Assembly: GCF_000382045.1 (NCBI RefSeq)
Contig: NZ_KB907458.1
Coordinates: 1 to 64,000 of the forward strand
DNA: 64,000 nucleotides
From: Variovorax atrisoli 110B
GTDB lineage: Bacteria > Pseudomonadota > Gammaproteobacteria > Burkholderiales > Burkholderiaceae_C
Direction: 5' to 3'
The position numbers were made by a program, and so were the translations under genes. Each line of letters opens with the position of its first letter. The first letter of the stretch is position 1. Shown piece after piece: positions 1 through 8,363 of the stretch. A model generated the notes under the pieces. The model was not told the DNA's origin, ran no database searches, and saw only the letters and a list, made by a program, of their open reading frames with translations.

Positions 1-450
1 CAGGATGGCGAACCAGAAGTTCGGAATGGCGATGCCGACCTGGGCCATGCCCATGAGGCCGACGTCGCCGAGCTTGTTGTGGCGGGCCGCGGCGGTCACG
101 CCCACCAGCAGCGCGATCACGACGGTGAAGGCCATCGCCAGCACGGCCAGGGGCACGGTCAGGGCGAGGCGTTCGAGGATCAGGTCGAGCACCGGCGAGC
201 TGTAGGCGTAGCTGTCGCCGAGGTTGCCGGTGAGCAGGCCGCCGATCCAGTGCCAGTAGCGCGTCCATGCGGGCTGGTCGAGGCCGAGCTTGGTGGCCAG
301 GGCGGCGACGGCCTCGGGCGAGGCGTCGGGGCCCATGAGCATCTGCGCGGCGTTGCCGGGCAGGATCTCGAGCACGAGGAAGACGATGACCGAGGCGCCG
401 ATCAGGGTGCCGATCAGCGTGGCGAGGCGCTTGACTAGGAACAGGCTCAT
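1..450 (-). CDS. Peptide-type ABC transporter permease (N-terminal part)
   Basis: This is the first 150 codons of an inner-membrane permease of the DppB/OppB type; the gene runs off the left edge. The start at 448-450 reads MSLFLVKRLATLIGTLIGAS, a hydrophobic first membrane helix after a short KR segment, as is usual for this family. A periplasmic stretch with LPGNAAQMLMGP and GLDQPAWTRYW follows, and then further membrane helices (LTVPLAVLAMAFTVVIALLVG). The family imports di- or oligopeptides or other solutes together with a second permease, two ATPases and a binding protein. Those partners must lie left of the window. The substrate cannot be told from this fragment. Confidence 0.85.
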   Translation of the reverse strand, partial: MSLFLVKRLATLIGTLIGASVIVFLVLEILPGNAAQMLMGPDASPEAVAALATKLGLDQPAWTRYWHWIGGLLTGNLGDSYAYSSPVLDLILERLALTVPLAVLAMAFTVVIALLVGVTAAARHNKLGDVGLMGMAQVGIAIPNFWFAIL

Positions 451-553
451 GGGGCGGGGCGCAGCATAACTGACTCCCGCAACAAATGTGCCGCGAATGT
501 GGCCTTTGTCATTCACCGCCGGCCCGTTCCGCCCGAGCCGCGATAATCGGGGG

Positions 554-841
554 ATGGCCCTCATGATCACCGACGAATGCATCAACTGCGATGTCTGCGA
601 GCCCGAGTGCCCGAACGACGCGATCTACATGGGCGCGGAGTTCTATGAGATCGATCCGCACAAGTGCACCGAGTGCGTGGGCCATTTCGATGAGCCGCAA
701 TGCGTGCAGATCTGCCCGGTGGCCTGCATTCCGGTGAACCCCGAGCATGTGGAAAGCCGGGAGACGCTGATGCAGAAATACCAGCGTCTCACGGCGATCA
801 AGGTGACGGCTACCGCAGCAGCAGCTTCGTCCGGCGCCTAG
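554..841 (+). CDS. YfhL-type 2[4Fe-4S] ferredoxin
   Basis: A 95-residue soluble electron carrier with two 4Fe-4S clusters. The first cluster motif is CINCDVCEPECP near the N-terminus. The second (CTECVGHFDEPQC, then CPVAC) has the longer spacing between cysteines typical of the YfhL/Alvin ferredoxin group. I chose the ATG at 554 (MALMITDECIN) because the reading frame upstream of it shows no ferredoxin sequence. The redox partner is unknown. The 3' end overlaps the convergent gene at 838-1323 by four bases. Confidence 0.9.
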   Translation: MALMITDECINCDVCEPECPNDAIYMGAEFYEIDPHKCTECVGHFDEPQCVQICPVACIPVNPEHVESRETLMQKYQRLTAIKVTATAAAASSGA

Positions 842-1323
842 TCGGCAGACTTCCGCTTCTTTTTCCTGCGCTCCGGTGCGTCGGCACCCGGCCCGCTGCT
901 GAAGCTCAGGCTCGATTTCCGCGGCGTATTGGCTTCCTTGCGGGCGCGATCGCGCTCCCTCTGTTCGGCCATGGCGAGCCGCCTTTCCGCCAGGGCCGCG
1001 CTTCTTGCCTCCCGCGCTGCGCGCTGGTCGCGGTCGTACGCAGCCTTTTCCAGCGACAGGCGGCTGCGTTCCATGCGGTCGGCCTGGGTTTGGGCGCTGC
1101 GGATGCCGGCCTCGGCGGCCCGGCGGTCCTCGTCGCTGCGGCGATCGTCCACCTTCACCGTCCTGCCGCCTTCGCAGGGCTGGTCGGAATAGGTGTTGCC
1201 GCAACGCCAGGTGCCTGTGCCCTGGGCGGCAGCGCCCGTCGAGCATGCACCGATCGCTACTGAAAGGATAGCGGCTGCGGCTTTCGAAACCGTCTTTCCG
1301 TCCTTCTTTCTCTTCTCGCTCAT
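838..1323 (-). CDS. DUF4124-type secreted protein
   Basis: About 161 residues. An N-terminal export signal (KAAAAILSVAIGACSTGAAAQG) is followed by WRCGNTYSDQPCEGGRTV, the short Cys-containing motif of DUF4124 proteins. A long, highly charged Arg/Glu/Ala helix comes next (about residues 65-130) and a Lys/Arg tail (RRKKKRK) ends the protein. I took the ATG at 1321-1323 (MSEKRKKDGK), which has a purine-rich GGGAGAGAAAC upstream. The family function is unknown; members are usually periplasmic. The -GACST- stretch could be read as a weak lipobox, so a lipoprotein is possible. Confidence 0.7.
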   Translation of the reverse strand: MSEKRKKDGKTVSKAAAAILSVAIGACSTGAAAQGTGTWRCGNTYSDQPCEGGRTVKVDDRRSDEDRRAAEAGIRSAQTQADRMERSRLSLEKAAYDRDQRAAREARSAALAERRLAMAEQRERDRARKEANTPRKSSLSFSSGPGADAPERRKKKRKSAD

Positions 1324-1359
1324 TCTTGTTTCTCTCCCTCCCTGCACTTCAATGGCCGG

Positions 1360-1992
1360 CTAGGTGGCGGCAGGCGTGCCCCCTTCGCCGGGCTCCCTCC
1401 GCGGCGGCTTGGGCCGGGGCGGTTTGCTCGTGTGAATGACCAGCGTCGCCTTTTCCATTTCGCCCGCGATCAGCGCGGGAATCGCATGCAGCGTGCGGGT
1501 GATGGCGTCGTCGATCGCTTCGCGCTGTTCCTTGAGCGGCTTCTTGAGCACCCAGTTGACGACCTCCGACTTCACGCCGGGATGCCCGATGCCCAGGCGC
1601 AGCCGCCAGTAGTCGCCGGTGCCCAGTTGCGCATGGATGTCGCGCAGGCCGTTGTGGCCCGCATGGCTGCCGCCGAACTTGAGCTTGACCTGGCCCGGGA
1701 CCACGTCGAGTTCGTCGTGCACGACGAGAATTTCCGCGGGCGCGATCTTGAAGAAGCGCGCCAGCGCAGCCACGGACTTGCCCGACAGGTTCATGAAGGT
1801 CTGCGGCTCCAGCAGCCAGATGCTCTGGCCGCCGATGTTCGTGCGCGCGGCCAGGCCGTGGTAGCTGCGCTCGGGCACGAGGTTGAGCTTCCATTCGCGC
1901 GCAAGGGCGTCGATCCACCAGAAGCCGGCGTTGTGCCGCGTGGCTTCGTACTCGGGGCCCGGGTTTCCGAGGCCGACAAACAGCTTGATCAT
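1360..1992 (-). CDS. pth: Peptidyl-tRNA hydrolase
   Basis: This enzyme cleaves peptidyl-tRNA released from stalled ribosomes and so recycles tRNA in the cytosol. The sequence begins MIKLFVGLGNPGPEYEATRH and carries the catalytic His20 in TRHNAGF, the family motif FMNLSGKSV, and VVHDELDVVPG with the supporting aspartate. GGSHAGHNGLRDI is also present. It has 210 residues, slightly longer than E. coli Pth because of a Pro/Arg-rich tail. It lies directly downstream of rplY on the same strand, a pairing common in proteobacteria. Confidence 0.97.
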   Translation of the reverse strand: MIKLFVGLGNPGPEYEATRHNAGFWWIDALAREWKLNLVPERSYHGLAARTNIGGQSIWLLEPQTFMNLSGKSVAALARFFKIAPAEILVVHDELDVVPGQVKLKFGGSHAGHNGLRDIHAQLGTGDYWRLRLGIGHPGVKSEVVNWVLKKPLKEQREAIDDAITRTLHAIPALIAGEMEKATLVIHTSKPPRPKPPRREPGEGGTPAAT

Positions 1993-2021
1993 GGTCGTGG
2001 ATTATCCGGTCGCCGTAAAAG

Positions 2022-2048
2022 CAAAAAGGCCCGCACGAGGCGGGCCTT
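2022..2048 (-). terminator. Rho-independent terminator after rplY
   Basis: A perfect 9-bp stem, AAGGCCCGC/GCGGGCCTT (2026-2034 and 2040-2048). Read on the minus strand it ends in a U-run (AAAAA at 2023-2027 on the plus strand). It sits 30-60 bp past the rplY stop and just ahead of pth. Confidence 0.75.
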
Positions 2049-2079
2049 CATCGAGAAGCAACGGATGCGAAGAAGCGGA

Positions 2080-2757
2080 TTACTTCTTGGCAGGTGCCTT
2101 GGCAGCGGGCGTCTTGGCCGCGGCCTTGCCACCCTTGCCAGCCGGAGCGGCGGCTGCGTCGGCAGCTGCTGCGCCTTCGGCGGGAGCTTCTTCTTCGGCA
2201 GCCGGGGTCACGGCCGAAGCCAGCACCGGGTTCGGCTTGCCGTGGCTGACCCACTTCACGCCGCGGGGCAGCTTGATGTCCTTCAGCGTGACAGTGCCGT
2301 TCTTCTTCAGGCCCGACAGGTCGACTTCGATGAACTCGGGCAGGTCGGTCGGCAGGCAGTTCACTTCCAGTTCGGTCGTGACGTGGTTGACCAGGTTGTG
2401 GTCGAGCTTGACGGCTTCGGACTCTTCCTCGCCCTTGAAGTGCACCGGCACCTTCAGGGTCATGCGGGTCTTGGCGTCCACGCGCTGGAAGTCGATGTGC
2501 TGCACCAGCTGGCGGAAGGGGTGGTATTGCACGTCACGCAGCAGAACCTTGCTGACGTTGCCGCCCAGTTCCATCTCGAGAACGCTGGAGTGGAAGGCTT
2601 CCTTCTTCAGGGCGTGCCACAGTGCGTTGTGATCGAGTTCGATCAGCTGGGGTTCGACGCCACCGCCGTAGACGATGCCGGGGGTCTTGCCCGTGATGCG
2701 GAGACGGCGGCTCGCACCCGTGCCCTGCTTTGCGCGCTCAAAAGCGACGAATTTCAT
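2080..2757 (-). CDS. rplY: 50S ribosomal protein L25/general stress protein Ctc
   Basis: A 225-residue two-domain L25 (Ctc type): an N-terminal 5S rRNA-binding domain (MKFVAFERAKQGTGASRRLR...) and a C-terminal TL5/Ctc domain (VHFKGEEESEAVKLDHNLV...LPEFIEVDLSGL). It ends in an Ala/Lys/Pro-rich tail (GKAAAKTPAAKAPAKK). The frame extends upstream, but the ATG at 2755-2757 is the start because a strong AGGAG lies just before it and the family begins with MKF. It lies between prs and pth, the usual Burkholderiales order. Confidence 0.95.
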   Translation of the reverse strand: MKFVAFERAKQGTGASRRLRITGKTPGIVYGGGVEPQLIELDHNALWHALKKEAFHSSVLEMELGGNVSKVLLRDVQYHPFRQLVQHIDFQRVDAKTRMTLKVPVHFKGEEESEAVKLDHNLVNHVTTELEVNCLPTDLPEFIEVDLSGLKKNGTVTLKDIKLPRGVKWVSHGKPNPVLASAVTPAAEEEAPAEGAAAADAAAAPAGKGGKAAAKTPAAKAPAKK

Positions 2758-2803
2758 AACTAGCTCCTGTAAGAGTCCACCGCGACCAGTGCGACTCCGG
2801 TTC

Positions 2804-2826
2804 AAAAAGGCTTCAGGGGTGAAGCC
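2804..2826 (-). terminator. Rho-independent terminator after prs
   Basis: Stem GGCTTCA/TGAAGCC (2809-2815 and 2820-2826), with AAAAA at 2804-2808 that reads as a U-run on the minus strand. It lies between the prs stop and the rplY start. Confidence 0.65.
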
Positions 2827-2841
2827 CGCTTTTTGCCCAGG

Positions 2842-3816
2842 TCAGAACAGGTTGTCCTGATCCGAGAACAAACTCATCACCGACTCGCCCTTGGCAATGC
2901 GCTGGATCGTCTCGGCGATCAGCGGTGCCACGGAGAGCTGGCGGATCTTTCCGCAGGCATTGGCGCCGTCGGAAAGGGGGATGGTGTTGGTCACGACCAC
3001 TTCATCAAGGGCCGAGCCCTTGGTGATGCGCTCGATGGCCGGGCCCGAGAAGATCGGGTGCGTGCAGTAGGCGTACACGCTCTTGGCGCCGCGCTCCTTC
3101 AGCACCTCGGCCGCTTTGACCAGCGTGCCGGCGGTGTCGATCATGTCGTCCATGATCACGCAGTTGCGGCCGTCGATCTCGCCGATCACGTTCATGACTT
3201 CGCTGACGTTGGCCTTGGGGCGGCGCTTGTCGATGATGGCGAGGTCGCAGTTCAGCTGCTTGGCCAGCGCACGGGCGCGAACCACGCCGCCCACGTCGGG
3301 CGAGACCACGATCAGGTCTTCGTAGTTCTTGGCGCGCAGGTCGCCCAGCAGCACCGGCGAGGCGTAGATGTTGTCGACGGGAATGTCGAAGAAGCCCTGG
3401 ATCTGGTCAGCGTGCAGGTCCATGGTGAGCACGCGCTCGACGCCGACGGTTTCCAGCAGGTTGGCCACGACCTTGGCGGAGATCGGCACGCGGCTGGAGC
3501 GCGGGCGGCGGTCCTGGCGGGCATAGCCAAAGTAGGGGATCACGGCGCTGATGCGTTCGGCCGAGGCGCGCTTGAGCGCGTCGACCATGATCAGCAGCTC
3601 CATCAGATTCTCGTTCGTCGGAGCGCAGGTCGACTGGACCACGAACACATCGCGTGCGCGGACGTTCTGGTTGATCTCGACGGTGACTTCGCCGTCGGAG
3701 AAGCGGCCGACGCGGGCGGCACCCAGCGAGGTGCCGAGGTTGTGCGCGATTTCCGCGGCAAGGCCCGGATTGGCGTTGCCGGTGAAAACCATGAAATCAG
3801 GGTGATTAGCCTGCAT
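2842..3816 (-). CDS. prs: Ribose-phosphate pyrophosphokinase
   Basis: Makes PRPP from ribose-5-phosphate and ATP for purine, pyrimidine, His, Trp and NAD synthesis. The sequence has the N-terminal FTGNANPGLA, the ATP-binding PYFGYARQDRRPRSR-like segment (YARQDRR), the divalent-metal region MDLHADQIQGFF, and the PRPP-binding loop VIMDDMIDTAGT. Length is 324 residues from the start MQANHPDFMVF at 3814-3816. The frame opens seven codons earlier (MHCRDAL), but the shorter start matches the usual N-terminus. tRNA-Gln and ispE lie upstream on the same strand. Confidence 0.97.
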   Translation of the reverse strand: MQANHPDFMVFTGNANPGLAAEIAHNLGTSLGAARVGRFSDGEVTVEINQNVRARDVFVVQSTCAPTNENLMELLIMVDALKRASAERISAVIPYFGYARQDRRPRSSRVPISAKVVANLLETVGVERVLTMDLHADQIQGFFDIPVDNIYASPVLLGDLRAKNYEDLIVVSPDVGGVVRARALAKQLNCDLAIIDKRRPKANVSEVMNVIGEIDGRNCVIMDDMIDTAGTLVKAAEVLKERGAKSVYAYCTHPIFSGPAIERITKGSALDEVVVTNTIPLSDGANACGKIRQLSVAPLIAETIQRIAKGESVMSLFSDQDNLF

Positions 3817-3921
3817 GAGCGCGTCCCGGCAGTGCAAGTGGGCTTAGGAAGCCGCCAAAAGGTTCGTGTGCATGGCGGCCGGTGAGCCGCCGATTATTGC
3901 AGCGGGTGGGCTGCAAATGAA

Positions 3922-3945
3922 GACTGCGGCCATCGGGCCGCAGTC
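3922..3945 (-). terminator. Probable terminator downstream of tRNA-Gln
   Basis: A perfect 10-bp GC-rich hairpin, GACTGCGGCC/GGCCGCAGTC, with a 4-nt loop, 10 bp past the CCA end of tRNA-Gln. The T-tract that follows on the minus strand is weak, so termination is likely rather than certain. Confidence 0.5.
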
Positions 3946-3954
3946 GTGAAGATT

Positions 3955-4031
3955 TGGCAGGGGAGAAAGGATTCGAACCTTTGCATGCTGGAATCAAAAT
4001 CCAGTGCCTTAACCAGCTTGGCGACTCCCCT
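3955..4031 (-). tRNA. tRNA-Gln(UUG)
   Basis: A 77-nt cloverleaf read on the minus strand. The acceptor AGGGGAG pairs with CTCCCCT, followed by GCCA. The anticodon arm is CTGGA-TTTTGAT-TCCAG with anticodon UUG, and the T-loop is TTCGAAT. CCA is encoded. It lies between ispE and prs. Confidence 0.95.
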
Positions 4032-4101
4032 ACACGGGTCGACGGCTTTCGCCATCAACCGATATATGTCGCATCGAACCGAATGAACGATCCGATTATC
4101 T

Positions 4102-4983
4102 TCAGGTTGCCCATCCCCAGAGTGGATGAACTTCCAGATTGCTGCATTGACGAACCTGCCAGCCCTCGGGGGCGTCGAGCAGTTCCGCTTCATGCGGCGA
4201 TTGCGGCAGCCTTGCGAACACCGAGCTTCCGGAGCCGGTCATCCGGGCTTTCAATCCTTGGGTGCCGAGCCATTCGATGGCGTCGGTGACCGCGGGACAA
4301 AGTCGCTGGGCAACCGGCTGCAGGTCGTTGTGGCCGAACTCGAAAACCCGGTTTCCCAAGTTTGTCGCTTCCGACGATTCGCTGTCTGCAGCAAAGCCTG
4401 AGATTATAGCAACAGGCGTAGCGCGTTGAAGGCCTGAGTCCGAAAAAATTAATCGGGTATCGAGTCCTTCGGGTGGTTTGACCACCACGAAGCGCGCGGA
4501 CGAGAGTGTAACCGGTGTGATCTCCTCTCCGACGCCTTCCACCCACGCATTGCGCCCGCCAAGGAAGAAAGGAACGTCGGCACCCAGCTTCAGGCCGATG
4601 TGGGCCAGGCGGGACAGCGGCAGGTTCAACCCCCACAGGCGGTTCAGCGCGAGCAGGCAGGTGGCGGCATCCGACGAGCCTCCGCCCATGCCCGCCTGCG
4701 CCGGCACGTGCTTGGCGACGCCGATGTGCGCGCCCTGTCCGGGCGCGGCGAACGGCTGCAGGGCACGCGCGGCGCGCAGGATCAGATCGTCCGCCGGCAG
4801 CTCCGTGGTCAGGTCCTCGCGGCTGAGCTGGCCGTCGCGCCGCAGTTCGACGTGCAGCATGTCGCACCAGTCGATCAGCATGAACACCGACTGCAACAGG
4901 TGATAGCCGTCGTCGCGCCGGCCGGTGATGTGGAGAAAGAGATTGAGCTTGGCCGGCGCTGGAAGGTCGTAGATCGCCTTCAT
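4102..4983 (-). CDS. ispE: 4-diphosphocytidyl-2-C-methyl-D-erythritol kinase
   Basis: The ATP-dependent kinase of the non-mevalonate (MEP) isoprenoid pathway; a cytosolic GHMP-family enzyme. It has the substrate motif PAPAKLNLFLHITGRRDDGYH at the N-terminus, the GHMP phosphate loop AGMGGGSSDAA at about residues 95-105, the family segment LGADVPFFL, and the C-terminal MTGSGSSVFA. It has 293 residues. Its ATG overlaps the stop of lolB (ATGA at 4980-4983), which implies translational coupling. Codon usage is lower in GC around 4370-4460 than in the neighbours. Confidence 0.97.
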   Translation of the reverse strand: MKAIYDLPAPAKLNLFLHITGRRDDGYHLLQSVFMLIDWCDMLHVELRRDGQLSREDLTTELPADDLILRAARALQPFAAPGQGAHIGVAKHVPAQAGMGGGSSDAATCLLALNRLWGLNLPLSRLAHIGLKLGADVPFFLGGRNAWVEGVGEEITPVTLSSARFVVVKPPEGLDTRLIFSDSGLQRATPVAIISGFAADSESSEATNLGNRVFEFGHNDLQPVAQRLCPAVTDAIEWLGTQGLKARMTGSGSSVFARLPQSPHEAELLDAPEGWQVRQCSNLEVHPLWGWAT

Positions 4984-5507
4984 GACCGCTCGAACACGAT
5001 GCGCAGGTCGGCGCGCGGGCTGGGCGACTCGCGCACGGCGTTCAGCCGCCCGGCGCCGAGTTGCGCGAGGTCGGCCTTCCAGCCAGGCACGGCCTCGTTG
5101 CGGCCGTCCAGCCAGCCGAACAGGGCGCCGACCGGAATGGCCGCGCCGGTGGCGGCCTCGATCAGCTCGTCGACGGAGTCGAAGCGCCGCGTCCTGCTGC
5201 CGTCCTTCAGCAGCGCCTCGCCCGGTGCCCAGTGCAGCTGGGCGAGCGTGCTGCCGATGGGCGTGGTGAGCGTCAGGTCGCCCGTCTCGGCCGAGCCGCG
5301 CAGTTCGAACAGCGCGGCGAAGGTCTGCACGGGCTCGCTCTCGATGCGCAGCGACATGCGGCCGCTCCAGCTGCCCGTGGGCTTCGGTGCCGAAGAGCCG
5401 CCGGACAGCTGCGCGCAGCCGGCAAGCAGCAACACCGCGGCACCGCCCGCCGCCAGAAGGGCTCGCCGGCCGGCCTGCATCGGCGCGAGTGCTCCTGCGT
5501 GCGCCAT
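4980..5507 (-). CDS. lolB: Outer-membrane lipoprotein insertion receptor LolB
   Basis: LolB accepts lipoproteins from LolA and inserts them in the outer membrane. The 175-residue product has a signal peptide with lipobox LLAGC at about residues 27-31, then GSWSGRMSLRIESEPVQTFAALFELRG and LTTPIGSTLAQLHW, the beta-sheet segments typical of LolB. An internal start (MQAGRR, residue 10) would give a more usual signal length. It lies between a TPR protein gene (1 bp gap) and ispE (4-bp overlap), the conserved lolB-ispE order. Confidence 0.9.
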   Translation of the reverse strand: MAHAGALAPMQAGRRALLAAGGAAVLLLAGCAQLSGGSSAPKPTGSWSGRMSLRIESEPVQTFAALFELRGSAETGDLTLTTPIGSTLAQLHWAPGEALLKDGSRTRRFDSVDELIEAATGAAIPVGALFGWLDGRNEAVPGWKADLAQLGAGRLNAVRESPSPRADLRIVFERS

Positions 5508-5508
5508 C

Positions 5509-7368
5509 TCAGGGCTTCACTCGCAGGCGCTTGAGCGTTTCCTGCAGCGTCTCGTTCTCGGCGTCGCTCAGCAGGGCTTCCTTCCAGATCGTGACCGCGC
5601 GGTCCTTCTGGCCGGAGGTCCAGAGGACTTCACCGAAGTGCGCGCCGATCTCGGGATCGGGCCGCGTCTTGTAGGCCGCCTCGAGGATGCGGATGGCCTC
5701 CGCCGTGTTGCCGAGCCTGAACTCGACCCAGCCCAGGCTGTCTGCGATGAACGGGTCTTCCGGTGCCAGCTGCACCGCCTTCTGGATCAGCGTGCGTGCC
5801 TCCTCGAGCCTGATCTTGCGATCGGCCAGCGAGTAGCCCAGCGCGTTGTACGCGTTCTGGTTGTCGGGCTTGAGTTCGATGAGACGGCGCAGCAGGCGCT
5901 CCATGTCGTCGAGGCGGTTGAGCTTCTCTGCGACCATGGCCTGGTCGTACACAAGGTCGCCGTCGTCCGGCGACGCCGCAGAAGCCTGCGCAAGCATGTC
6001 GTAGGCCGCCTGGAACTGCTTCGCGTCGCGCAGCAGCTGCACTTCGGCGAGGAATTTCTGCTTCTTGTCGTCGGCCGTGCGCTCGGGCAGGCCGCGGATG
6101 ATCTCGCGGGCCTGCGGCAGCTTGCCCTGGCGCGCCAGCAGCGTGGCGCGGCGGGTCTGCGCGGCCACCAGTTCGTCGGCGCCGTCGACGCGGGAGAGCC
6201 AGCGCTCTGCGGCCGCATAGTCCTTGCGCCGTTCCGCCAGCTGCGACAGCGCGAAGTAGGCCTGCGAGATGCCGCGCTTGCGGTCGGCGGCATCGTCGGC
6301 ATCCTTGCCGGCGCCGCTCTTCGGGCTGCTCGACAGCTCGATGAAGCGCTTGATCGAGGCTTCGGCCGCAGCGTCCTGCCGCGCCTGCATCTGCAGGCTG
6401 CCGAGCAGCAGCCAAGGCTCCGCGAGTTCGGGGCGCGAGGTGGTCAGCGTCTGCAGCTGGGCGGAGGCATCGCTGAAGCGGCGGTTCTCGACCAGCGCGC
6501 GCGCATAGGCGACGCGCAGGTCGGGCGAGGCCTTCGGGTTGTTGTTCAGGAAGCGCGTGACGATCGGCTCGGCCAGCGGCTGGCCGGGGTCGATCATCTC
6601 GAGCGCCAGCGCGGCGGGGGCCTCCGAGGCCGGATCGATCTCCTGGCCCTTGCGTGCCGCTTCCAGCGCACCGGAAGCATCGCCCGCATTCAGGCGCATC
6701 CGGCCGACGGTGGCCCAGGCCAGCCCGCCGGTCGTCGGGCTCTTCAGTTCGTCGACAAGCGCCTGCTCGACCACCGAGGCGGCCAGCTTCTTGTCGGAGG
6801 CGCGCGAGTAGTTGCGCACGATCACGGCCATGAGCAGCGGTCGCTCGATCTGCGAGGTGGCCGCCACTTCGGCGCGCAGCGGCTCGACGGTTTCGCTGAT
6901 GCGGTTGAGCGCGATCAGGATCTGCAGTTCGATGCGGCGTGCGTCCCGCGAATTAGGCAGGGTCTCCTGCCAGGCACGTGCCGCGGCGAGCGCCGCATCG
7001 CCCGAGCGCGACTGCAGCGCGATCTCGACCGCGCGCTGGAACAGCTTGCCGTCGCGCAGCCGGCGGGCGGCGTCGAGCACGAGCGCATAGCCGGAGCCGG
7101 GGTCGCCGGAACGGGCGGTCATCTCGCCCATCAGGATCTCGTAGAACAGGTCGGCCGTGAGTGCGGACTGCAGCGGCGCGGGCTCGGCGGCCTCCTTGGC
7201 CGCGGCCGGCCGTGGCCTGGCTGCGGGCTTCGACTGCGCCGGCCGTTCGATGGCGGGAGTGGGGCTGACGGGAGCTGCCGGATCGGAAGATTGCGCGTGG
7301 GTGGCGCAGGCCAGCAAGGCGAGAGACGCGGCCGCCGCAAGGCGGTGTCGGCGGGGCGAAAAGTTCAT
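5509..7368 (-). CDS. Exported tetratricopeptide-repeat protein
   Basis: A 619-residue protein with a Sec signal (SLALLACATHAQS) and a Pro/Ala linker, then many TPR units from about residue 60 to the end. Examples are WLLLGSLQMQARQDAAAEASI and YNALGYSLADRKIRLEEARTL. It is first in an apparent operon TPR-lolB-ispE. Comparable proteins precede lolB in many betaproteobacteria; they are probably periplasmic or outer-membrane-associated scaffolds, but no function is fixed. It is transcribed divergently from mutM across 81 bp. Confidence 0.85.
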   Translation of the reverse strand: MNFSPRRHRLAAAASLALLACATHAQSSDPAAPVSPTPAIERPAQSKPAARPRPAAAKEAAEPAPLQSALTADLFYEILMGEMTARSGDPGSGYALVLDAARRLRDGKLFQRAVEIALQSRSGDAALAAARAWQETLPNSRDARRIELQILIALNRISETVEPLRAEVAATSQIERPLLMAVIVRNYSRASDKKLAASVVEQALVDELKSPTTGGLAWATVGRMRLNAGDASGALEAARKGQEIDPASEAPAALALEMIDPGQPLAEPIVTRFLNNNPKASPDLRVAYARALVENRRFSDASAQLQTLTTSRPELAEPWLLLGSLQMQARQDAAAEASIKRFIELSSSPKSGAGKDADDAADRKRGISQAYFALSQLAERRKDYAAAERWLSRVDGADELVAAQTRRATLLARQGKLPQAREIIRGLPERTADDKKQKFLAEVQLLRDAKQFQAAYDMLAQASAASPDDGDLVYDQAMVAEKLNRLDDMERLLRRLIELKPDNQNAYNALGYSLADRKIRLEEARTLIQKAVQLAPEDPFIADSLGWVEFRLGNTAEAIRILEAAYKTRPDPEIGAHFGEVLWTSGQKDRAVTIWKEALLSDAENETLQETLKRLRVKP

Positions 7369-7449
7369 GCAACCATAATAATCCAGCCTTTTGTACGAGC
7401 ATCGCGTGGGGCTTCGCCGCCGCGGGCGTTTGCCGAAGATTTACCTTTC

Positions 7450-8262
7450 ATGCCCGAGCTACCCGAAGTCGAAGTCACCCGCCGCGGATTCGCAGAGCGC
7501 ATTGCGGGAGGCCGCATCGAGGCGGTGCGCATCGGCAAGCCGCTGCGATGGGCGCTGATGGTGCTGCCGGAGGCGTTGGTCGGCCGGCAGGTGCGCGAGG
7601 TGCGCCGCCGCGGCAAGTACCTGCTGATCGACCTCGACCGCGGCATCCTGCTGCTTCACCTGGGCATGTCGGGCAGCCTGCGCTTCGATGCCGCACTGCC
7701 GCCACCCGGGCCGCACGATCACTTCGATCTTGTTACCAACCTGGGCACCCTCAGGCTCAATGACCCGCGCCGTTTCGGCGCAGTTGTTTACGTGGAGGAC
7801 GAATCTGCTCCATGGGCGATCAAGCTCCTGGGCGGCCTGGGCATGGAGCCGCTGGACGAAGGCTTCGACCTCGACGCCTTCCACGCCGGCCTGAAGAAGC
7901 GCAGGACGGCGGTCAAGCAGGTGCTGCTGGCGGGCGACGTGGTGGTGGGCGTGGGCAACATCTATGCGTCGGAGGCGCTGTTCCAGGCGGGCATCCGGCC
8001 GACGCTGTCGGCGGCGCGCATCAGCCGGCCGCGGGCGGCCAGGCTGCATGCGGCGGTTCGGGAGATCCTCGCGAGGGCGGTGGAGAAGGGCGGCAGCACG
8101 CTGCGCGACTTCTCCAACATCGACGGGCAGAACGGCTACTTCCAGCTCGAGGCGACCGTCTACGGCCGGGCGGGCGAGCCCTGTCGGGTTTGTGCAACGC
8201 CGATCCGGCTGCTGCGACAGGGGCAGCGTTCCACCTATTACTGCCCCAATTGCCAGAAGTAG
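7450..8262 (+). CDS. mutM: Formamidopyrimidine-DNA glycosylase
   Basis: Excises 8-oxoguanine and formamidopyrimidines from DNA and nicks the backbone. The 270-residue protein starts MPELPEVEVT, so the catalytic proline follows the initiator Met, with Glu beside it. The conserved lysine lies in RRRGKYLLID, the helix-two-turn-helix in VVGVGNIYASEALF, and the C-terminal zinc finger in CRVCATPIRLLRQG followed by YYCPNCQK. The frame is open far upstream through antisense DNA, but the ATG at 7450 is fixed by the required MPE N-terminus. mutY lies 2 kb downstream. Confidence 0.97.
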   Translation: MPELPEVEVTRRGFAERIAGGRIEAVRIGKPLRWALMVLPEALVGRQVREVRRRGKYLLIDLDRGILLLHLGMSGSLRFDAALPPPGPHDHFDLVTNLGTLRLNDPRRFGAVVYVEDESAPWAIKLLGGLGMEPLDEGFDLDAFHAGLKKRRTAVKQVLLAGDVVVGVGNIYASEALFQAGIRPTLSAARISRPRAARLHAAVREILARAVEKGGSTLRDFSNIDGQNGYFQLEATVYGRAGEPCRVCATPIRLLRQGQRSTYYCPNCQK

Positions 8263-8363
8263 GTGCAGGCTCGCCTGCCGGGGCGGAAAAATAGAAACAA
8301 TCCGGAAACGTCAGTGGCGCGCATGCCGATGTATATTTGTAAATTGTTTCTTACACATTCCCC

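Noticed and set aside
4600..7449. Very long plus-strand open frame antisense to ispE, lolB and the TPR gene
   Set aside because: It is a high-GC shadow: the minus-strand genes have clear families, and only the part after 7450 (mutM) is real.
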